A DNA stretch of 64,000 nucleotides from Mercenaria mercenaria (Eukaryota; Mollusca; Bivalvia; Venerida; Veneridae), in contig NC_069362.1 in the NCBI RefSeq assembly GCF_021730395.1, positions 2,666,001-2,730,000 on the forward strand, given 5' to 3'. The stretch's first letter is position 1. Every line of letters starts with the position of its first letter. The notes beneath the pieces were generated by a model, which ran no database searches, was not told the origin of the DNA, and was given only the letters and a program-made list of their open reading frames with translations. The translations under genes were made by a program, and so were the position numbers. Below are positions 56,188 to 64,000 of this stretch, in pieces.

Positions 56188-57212
56188 AGCTCATCTGATT
56201 TTTTGAAAAAAAATGATGAGTTATTGTCATCACTTGAGCGGTTGTCGGCGTCGGCGTCGGCGTCTGCGTCGGCGTTGCCTGGTTAAGTTTTATGTTTAGG
56301 TCAGCTTTTCTCCTAAACTATCAAAGCTATTGCTTTGAAACTTGGAAGACTTGTTCACCATCATAAGCTGACCCTGTATAGCAAGAAACATAACTCCATC
56401 TTGCTTTTTGCAAGATTTATGGCCCCTTTTGTACTTAGAAAATATCAGATTTCTTGGTTAAGTTTTATGTTTAGGTCAACGTTTCTCCTAAACTATCAAA
56501 GCTATTGCTTTGAAACTTGGAATACTTGTTCACCATCATAAGCAGACCCTGTACATCAAGAAACATAACTCCATCTTGCATTTTGCAAGAATTATTGCCC
56601 CTTTTGGACTTAGAAAATCAGTTTTCTTGGTTAAGTTTTATGTTTAGGTCAGCTTTTATCCTAAACTATCAAAGCTATTGCTTTAGAACTTGCAACACTT
56701 GTTCACCATCATAAGCTGACCCTGTACAGCAAGAAACATAACTCCATCCTGCTTTTTGCAAGATTTATGGCCCCTTTTGGACTTAGAAAATATCAGATTT
56801 CTTGGTTAAGTTTTATGTTTAGGTCAACTTTTTCTCTTAACCTATCAAAGCTATTGCTTTGAAACTTGCAACACTTGTTCACCATCATAAGCTGACCCTG
56901 TACAGCAAGCAACATAACTCCATCCTGCTTTTTGCAATAATTATTGCCCCTTTTGGACTTAGAAAATCATTTTCTTGGTTGAGTATTATGTTTAAGGCAA
57001 CTTTTCTCATAAACTATCAAAGCTATTGCTTTAAAACTTGCAACAGTTTTTCACAATCATAAGTGGACACTGTACATCAAGAAACATAACTCTATCCTGC
57101 TTTTTGCAAGAATGATGGCCCTTTTTAGACTTAGAAAATCATGGGTAGGACAATATTTCTATTATACAAAAAAAATCAGATGAGCGTCAGCACCCGCAAG
57201 GCGGTGCTCTTG
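56188..57212 (-). mobile_element. Tandem-array element D3
   Basis: Complete D element on the minus strand: the left edge is AGCTCATCTGA with the (GGCGTC)n tract at 56243-56272, and the right edge is GGTGCTCTTG. Five monomers of about 175 bp. It is close to D1 and D2 in sequence throughout, and interrupts the 'ccttttatt / actaaagatatc' repeat. Confidence 0.82.
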
Positions 57213-57579
57213 TTTACTAAAGATATCCCTTCTTATCTGCAAAAACAATTTTGTGTGAATACACACTAAAGTTTTACTTTTAATTGTCTCAAATAAATAA
57301 ATCACTGCATTTTTCAGCCGATAAAATGAAAGTTTATTGAAATCAATAATGGCGAGATCGCCATGACGTCACTCATTAAAATCAGTTCATTTGGTGGTGG
57401 GAAAAACAATGTTTTTATGGGATTGGAATTTTTATTTTTAACAACTTTTTCATTGGATTTTCAAAATTAAAATGGTTTAGTATTCAAATATTTTTTTAAA
57501 ATAAATAATTGTTTTAATTGACATTAATTTCAATAGTGGCAGTGTGATGTTCAAAACTTTTAGAAAAATAGTAGTAAAG

Positions 57580-58760
57580 TGTTCATATTTAATCTATTTT
57601 ATTTCGAAATGACAGTCAAAATTATTGAGAAAGGTATAGACCTCTGTGTGATTACTGAAACTTGGCTACAGCCGGATAGTGTTGACGTTGTCAGAGGGGA
57701 ATTGTCTCAGGATGGTTACTGCTTTCAAATTGATGATGTCCCGAGAACCGACTGTAAAGGTGGAGGACTACAGAAACAAATTCAAGGTGTCAACATGCCA
57801 AGCAAAAACTTTTCAGTCCTTTGAATGTGCTGAATGGAAAGTATGTAGTCAATCGTTCATCCTCTATATCTGGAATATATAGACCGCCGTATTCAGAGTG
57901 ACACCTAGTGACTCAGGCTATGTTTATGACAGAATTCAAAGGAGCATTTTTCACAACTTGCACCTGTTGTGACAGAAATTGTAAATCAATCACTGCTATC
58001 TGGTGTGTTCCCAGAGGAATGAACAAGTGCTGTGATAAAACCTTTGTTGAAGAAGAAAGATCTCACACTTGAACTAAAAAACTATCACCCAGTGTCAGTT
58101 TTAACATTCCTCTCCAAAATTCTTGAAAAAGCTGCACTAAACCAAAACAAGCATATTGAAGCTAACAATCTCCTCCATGCTTACCAGTGCCTATAGAAAA
58201 TATCATGGGGTTGAAACAGCAATTGTCAAAATGTATAATGATAAAAATAGATAAAAATCAAGTTACAATTGTGGTCATGATTGACTTGAGTGCAGCGTTT
58301 GATACCATCGATATCCTGATACAATGTACTGATTCAAATCCTTTAAGATGAATTTGGTATACATAGCACTCCCTTGAAATGGATAGAATCTTATCTCACG
58401 AACAGAACAATGAAAGTTTTAGTTGAACAGTCAACATCTGACATGAAGCCACTGAGGTTTGGTGTCCCACAGACTTTTTGTGCCGGACTGGTGATCTTTA
58501 CCCTGTATATATCGGCTCCCAGCCAAGTGGTGCAGAAATATCCAGCTGATCTCTATGGTATGCGGATGACCACAAGATTGTGTTAAAAATTCAAGCTGGA
58601 AATTCTCAAAATGAGACAACTGTTCTTCAACAACTCGACACTGTCTCAATGAAATCATGAAATGGATGACAACCTTCAAACTGAAAATGAATCAGTCTAA
58701 AACGGAAATAATTATGTATGGAACAAGACAACAGTTAGCGAAATTGAACATCACAAGTGT
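57580..58760 (+). pseudogene. Decayed non-LTR element (LINE)
   Basis: Pieces in order: endonuclease (LCVITETWLQPDSVD, then GYCFQIDDVPRTDCKGGG), a gap, RT N-terminal wording (KNYHPVSVLTFLSKILEKAA), ETAIVKMYND, LSAAFDTI-like bases, WIESYLTNRTMKVLV, RFGVPQ, VIFTLYI and the remains of the YADD region near 58558. Frames change several times and a large part of the endonuclease is deleted. The wording is of the L2/CR1 type and unlike the element at 50067. Confidence 0.75.
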
Positions 58761-58769
58761 ATTCACACA

Positions 58770-60431
58770 ATATTTTGTTAACAGGTAAGTATTCAGTGTA
58801 AGTATTGATACCTTAAGTAAATATTAAACAGTTAAAACTGTATAAAATCATTACTTATTCATTAAGAAATCAATTACCATAGGGCTAGAACGCAGGCTAG
58901 GCATCCGATTACCGGACGGCTAGACACTTCCTTTTGGAAATTATCCCCGGGACCTGTAATATTCATAACATCAAAGAGCTATGAAAATAGATTGATCTGC
59001 AAGTTGAAAGGCGTATATAGTGAATTGCACCAACATCAAGTGGGAACTGAATGAGGTCTCGTTTTACAGGAAGTGACACTCTACATGCCATTCTGTATGC
59101 AAAAGAAAGATTCAACACAATCAGTCATTCATCGATAAATAAATTATCACGCTTTTTTTATGGTAAGATATTTGAGTTAAATATTTCTTAAGAACATTTA
59201 ACATTGAACTAATGTTGTTTAAGTTTTAGTTGCTTATATGTGCTTTATGTGTAGTTTTAAAAGTAAAAATTGTAACCCCATACTCGCCGAAGTTTTTTAC
59301 AAAAAAGGAGAAGGATAAAAAATTGTGTCATTCCTTCTCTTTAAAAGACACACTTAGAATTGTAAGTCATTATTAACTTAGCAACTGACCTCACAGACTG
59401 TTGTCATTACAAGGTGGCCAATCAAACTCCATGACCTTAGAAATAACCTCTGACATCAAAATCATTCTTTCGTAATTGAGGCAACCCTGGCTGAATGCAA
59501 TCTGACATTATCACTAAACCCGACAATTGAAAAATGATGTTGTTGAAACTTGCCAAACATAGTATTTGTCACAAAGGTTAACATACATTGTAACCTTCAA
59601 ATGCATGGCCAATATGTGAAAACAAACCCCATCACGACCCCTCATTTTGTGCAATTAACATATTAAATGACCGGGTGTCAAATTCATGAGATTAATTAGG
59701 ACAGATACTAGGGAAATTTGGAAGTGGCTTTGGCCTTTCAAATTGGGAAATTCATGTGCAAAAATTGCCCATTCTGAGAAAAATATTCAATCAGAAGTAA
59801 ACACAGAAAGACAAATTACATTTATCTCCCCTGAAACATGGACTTAAATCCAAACCATGGAACATAACCGATAAATCTGGTACTGGGTCACATGATTGTG
59901 GTTCTGTGCGCTGTGAGACTATGGTGCAACAAAGAATTCATACTAGACAATTGATTCTTTTGTAAATAAAATCTTAACCATCTGTTGGCATGATTTTGGG
60001 AAATCTTACCTTGCATTTTGGGAAATATCTCCGCCACAGTTGGGAAAAAATGTATATTTTTAAAATGGGAAGTGGCCTAATATAGGCTTCTGTTATATAA
60101 GGATGAAAAACTGTGGATACTATTAAATTATAGCCATGAATTACCTGATCAATGACCACTAAGTTTGTTGTGTGCGAGGACGTAGACTGTTAGCGCATTA
60201 GAAAAAATAAAGCGAAAAATTTCAAAAAGGTAGAATGGTCTTGTCCTTGCATTCAATCCTGGGGTTCCACCCACTGATGACCAATATTTAAAACAGACAT
60301 TGCTACCAAAATTTTACAAGATGATCATTATATATTTATATAGATGTGCCCTAGAAGGACGTCTTGCTGTAGTTTGACTTGTGAAAAACTTTCTATCAGA
60401 ATGTTTATACATAATTCTAACAGTGCTTTTT
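58770..60431. other. Decayed repeats; no gene recognised
   Basis: At 58770-58980 lie relatives of 55.9-56.1 kb, including an M-type segment (GCAGGCTAGGCATCCG...CGGACGGCTAGAC). Short worn units with 'gggaaat' and 'gggaagtggcctaatatagg' lie at 59700-60090. The rest is unassigned. Confidence 0.35.
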
Positions 60432-60828
60432 AGCTCTCCTGAGCAATGAGTTTAGTTTTTGTGATCACACAATGTCCAGCATCTGTTGTCTGTCTGTCAA
60501 CATTTAGCTTGTGTATGCGATAGAGGCTGTATTTTTTAGCTGATCTTTATGAAATTGTATCAGAATGATTATGTTGATGAAATTTAGGCCAGGTTTGGAA
60601 ATGGGTCATCTGGGGTAAAAAACTAGGTCACTAGGTCAAATCAAAGAGAAACCTTGTGAATGGAGTAGAGGCTGTATTTTTCAACTGATCTTCATGAAAT
60701 TTTGTCAGAATGATTACCTTGAAAAAATCTAGGCCAAGTGCGAAAATGGGTCATCTTGGGTAAAAAACTAGGTCACCAGGTCAAATAAAAAAAAAAACCC
60801 TTATGTATGCGATAGAGGCTGTATTTTT
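60432..60828 (-). mobile_element. A5-type array element A8, truncated
   Basis: On the minus strand it ends with a worn AGCTCTCCTGAGC...hairpin at the left, preceded by TTTTT. It has three 145-147 bp units ('tagaggctgtattttt' at 60521, 60666 and 60813). It stops at the terminal hairpin of element B; the 5' part is missing. Confidence 0.65.
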
Positions 60829-61734
60829 ATACCTCCGGCATCTACTGATGCGGGAGGCATATAGTGATTGTCCTTTCCGTTCGTCCATCTGTATGAGGTT
60901 AACCAAATGGGACCGTTTCGTCTAGCATCAGTACCGCTTACTAGAATGACTTGATATTAATGTAGATGTAACCTGTGACCATTCCTCATCTTCATACATC
61001 ACCTGACCTCAGTTTGACCTTGACCTCATTTTGGACTTAAGTTGCTTTATATGGGCCATCTCTTGGTTAACCAAATTGGACCGTTTCGTCTAGCATCAAT
61101 ACCGCTTACAAGAATGAATTGTTACTAATACAGATGTAACCTGTGACCATTCCTCATCTTCAAACATAACCTGACCTCAGTTTGACCTTGACCATGACCT
61201 CTTTTTGGACTTAGGTTGCCTTATATGGGCCATCTCTTGGTTAACCAAATGGGACCGTTTTGTCTAGCATCAATACTGCTTACAAGAATAAATTGATACT
61301 AATACAGATATAACCTGTGATCAATCCTCATCTTCAAACTTCATCTGACCTCAGTTTGACCTTGACTGTGACCTCTTTTTGGACTTAGGTTGCCTTATAT
61401 GGGCCATCTCTTGGTTAACCAAATGGGACCGTTTTGTCTAGCATCAATACTGCTTACAAGAATGAATTGATACTAATACAGATGTAACCTGTGACCATTC
61501 TTCATCTTCAAACATTACCTGACCTCAGTTTGACCTTGACCGTGACCTCATTTTGGACTTAGGATGCTTTATATGTGCCATCTCTTTGTTAACCAAATGG
61601 GACCGTTTCGTCTAGCATCAATACCGCTTACAAGAATGAATTGATACTAATACGGATGTAACATGTGACCATTCCTCATCTTCAAACATCACTTAACCTC
61701 TGTTTGACCTTGACTTTTTGTACACAGCTCCTTG
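60829..61734 (-). mobile_element. Tandem-array element B, five units of 168-174 bp
   Basis: The left edge (3' end of the element) is a hairpin CTCCGGCATC-TACT-GATGCGGGAG preceded by TTTTT. The right edge reads AGCTCCTTG (CAAGGAGCT on the minus strand). 'gaccgttt(c/t)gtctagcat' falls at 60911, 61079, 61253, 61427 and 61601. Units contain TGACCTTGACC words. Confidence 0.72.
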
Positions 61735-62300
61735 TTTTGAATACTTACTGATACCAAAAAGTATAATTACCTCTCACTCAGGTTGATGGCATATTGAATA
61801 TGAAATTTATATTAATATCAGTTTTTGGTACTTGTAGTCACTGTTAATAATCAAACAATTCATGTGCGCAACCCATGTCTACTGAAGAAAACATTGAGTT
61901 TATTATTTCAGTTTACTAGTCCTGAGAAAAACAAAATTTGTTAAAGCTTCCGAGTATGGCATACAATTTATTACTTGTTGAATTTGTGATCATATTTACC
62001 AGCGAATAAAGAATTATAAATATTTCTGTTTCAGTTACAATTACAATTAAGATGATGAAAAAAATGCAAGAGCAAACATTTGAAATTGTATCCAGTTTCT
62101 CCTCTTTGTAAATACTGCTCGCAGAATTCATTTTAATTACGGACCTCTAGACTGGCTCTAGACAGTCCTGTACTTTATCTAGAGGTCCGGTAATTTGACC
62201 TGTAGACTCTGGATCTACAGGTCCAGTCACCTCAATCCAAGCCAATCATGAATTTAAACTAATTTATAAATAGAGTAAATCCTTAGCTGACCTCCTTTTT
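61735..62300. other. AT-rich stretch with an M-type hairpin cluster
   Basis: At 62140-62225, GGACCTCTAGA and TCTAGAGGTCCGGTAA face each other, followed by GACCTGTAGA...TCTACAGGTC. This is the same hairpin vocabulary as at 46.43 kb. No gene is seen. Confidence 0.4.
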
Positions 62301-62640
62301 ATTCCCTTACCATAAAATGTGGGGGAGCATTGTTTATGTGTTTGTTTGTGTGTGTATGTTTGGGAAAAGGGTGGTGTTCATGTCCAGGCCATAACTTTGA
62401 CATGCATGGTCCGATTGCAGAATAATTTCACACAAATGATAAACATGGATAGACAATGGGTCATGTGCAAAACCATTTTACTAACTCACAGGTCAAGGTC
62501 ACAGTCTTTGGTTGAACTTAGCCAATTTTCACTACATAAGTTGTCTTTGTGTCAGGGCCATAATTTTGACATTCATGGTCCGATATCAAAATAATTTGAC
62601 ACAAATGATAAGCATGGATAGACAATGTGTCTTGTGCAAG
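62301..62640 (+). repeat. Repeat I, two units (I1)
   Basis: Two units share 'ggccataa(c/t)tttgacat', 'catggtccgat' and 'atggatagacaatg(g/t)gtc', about 170 bp apart. Confidence 0.5.
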
Positions 62641-63017
62641 TTTTTGATAAAGTCAAATATCTCTGTTACTAGCAAAGCTATTGGCTTGAAACTTAAAATA
62701 CTTATTTACTATCAAAGTCTACACGAGAAGAAACAACTCCCATTACTCTGGTTTGAATGTTGACAGAATTATGCCCCTTTTTAACTTAGAATTTTCTGTT
62801 TAAGTTTTTGATAAAGACAAATATCTCTGTTGCTATCAAAGCTTTTGACTTGAAACTTAAAATACTTATTTACCATCAAAGTCTACACCAGGAGCAACAA
62901 TCCCTATAACTCTGATTTGAATTTTGACAGAGTTATGTCCCTTTTTAACTTGGAAATTTATTTTACTGGTAAAGCTCTAATTCAGAGTCAAGCACTGAGA
63001 AAAATCGATCGCACTTG
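62641..63017 (-). mobile_element. H-family element H2, 3' part missing
   Basis: Two H monomers on the minus strand ('cttgaaacttaaaatactta', 'actatcaaagtctacac') and a worn H 5' end at the right ('gagtcaagcactgagaaaaa', ...CACTTG then TTT). It has the same leader 'aattagagctttaccag' as H1 (63 kb strand reversed). Confidence 0.6.
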
Positions 63018-63395
63018 TTTAACAATTCTTTTGTTAGCTTTCAGGACTGTGCTACAGGGGTTTTTTTTGCACCGAAATATCAATTTGTAAATCAATGTTC
63101 CCCTTGAAAAATTCTAAAACATATTCCAATGTTGCTGGCCCAAATATTCCTCACAGCTGATGACACCCTATAGTGTGAACTGTGTGCCTTGTGATGATTA
63201 TCGTGATAAAAATTATTTGTTTAGGTACAGCATGTACAGTTTGTAAATTACCAGACTGAGTAAATTAGCAGATACAACAGTTGGAACATGAATCATTTTG
63301 AATGGATCTTTTTTAAAAAGCCAGATGGATCTAAGCCTGTCAACCTAAAGTTCAGCTTGACATTGGAATTTCTATTCCCGAGAAAGTTTGCATAT

Positions 63396-64000
63396 TAAAA
63401 AGGTACCATCCATGTGTGTGCTTTCACTGTGTTGGTTGTAACTCTGCCATCCATACAGGGATTTTTAATTAATATGGCATAAATGTTCACCATGAGGAGA
63501 TAATATGTCATGTGCAAGACCCAGACTCTATCTCTAAGGCCAGGATCACACTTAGAAGTAAAATGTAAACAGGGTTTGTTTGAAGTCTTGTCCCATAACT
63601 CTATCATCCATGAAGGGACTTGATATGACTTGGCATAAATATTTACCATAAGGAGGTGATGTGTCAGGCACAAGACCCAGGCCCCTAGCTTTAAAGTGAC
63701 TGGTCAAGGTCACACTTAGAAGTTAAAGGTTAACATGGTCTGTTTCTTGTCTGGTCCATAACTGCCATTTCAAGGGATTTTAAAATTACTTGACACAAAA
63801 TTAATTTTCTCCATTGTCAGGTTTTTAGAAATGAGGCATATTGTTTGTTAACAATGGCATGGTTTCGACTTGTCCAAATGTGTGTCTTCAGTCATCTCCC
63901 CTGAGGGTCGGTCCACAGTCTCAGGCACAAGACCTGGGCCCCTAGCTTTAAGGTGATTGGTCATGGTCAAACTTAGAAGCCAAAGGATAACAGAGTCTGT
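63396..64000 (+). repeat. Repeat I-like array, about three units, runs off the window
   Basis: Units carry 'gcacaagaccc(a/t)ggcccctagcttta' (split by variation), 'ggtcaaggtcacacttagaag' and 'cataactctatcatccatga'. Spacing is about 185-250 bp. The right end lies outside the window. Confidence 0.5.

Overview
The window looks like nuclear DNA from a bivalve mollusc. It is AT-rich, has spliced genes with small exons and introns of several kilobases, and is dominated by hairpin-ended tandem-array repeats, tRNA-derived SINEs and decayed non-LTR elements of the kind common in clam, cockle and oyster genomes. Species cannot be named from the sequence. No prokaryotic, organellar or viral genes are seen.

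Four host loci can be supported, three of them by reading across exons. (1) A TRAF6-like gene on the minus strand, 11088 down to 1010: four coding exons give the N-terminus, a complete RING and the first TRAF zinc fingers; the rest lies beyond the left edge. (2) A two-membrane-segment PPxY protein of 202 residues on the plus strand (15777-19571, three exons), complete. It is divergent from the TRAF gene, with about 4.7 kb between the two starts. (3) A decayed Mab-21/cGAS-like-receptor exon on the plus strand (32689-33705), at least three frame changes. (4) An ERI2-like DEDDh exonuclease on the minus strand (44589 down to 40157, five exons), whose first and last exons I could not locate.

Most of the rest is repeats. 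At least six families (called A, B, C, D, E, H here; F probably also) share one plan: 5' CAAGAG, a small hairpin, a family-specific subterminal inverted repeat, a tandem array of about 145-175 bp monomers, a short GAC-rich tract, a terminal hairpin ending mostly in GAGCT, then AAAAA. Several copies sit inside one another (A5 in C1 in E1 in F; A4 in A3; A6 in E2; A7 in E3; C2 at the end of E4). The uninterrupted host repeats show that each insertion went into a run of about five A, leaving AA on the left and AAAAA on the right. This resembles what is known of non-autonomous Helentron/pearl-like elements, but no autonomous partner is in the window.

Layout: 1-11.1 kb TRAF6-like gene with repeats A1, H1, G, Q, A2 and a foldback in its introns; 11.1-15.7 kb intergenic; 15.8-19.6 kb PPxY gene with a J array in intron 2; 19.6-23.5 kb downstream DNA with a foldback; 23.5-31.3 kb nested arrays; 31.3-40 kb Mab-21 pseudogene and more nests; 40.1-44.6 kb ERI2-like exons with D1 and a SINE cluster in introns; 44.6-49.1 kb O2, D2 and E3/A7; 49.4-53 kb SINEs and a nearly intact LINE; 53-64 kb decayed repeats, D3, a broken LINE, and A8/B/H2 arrays.
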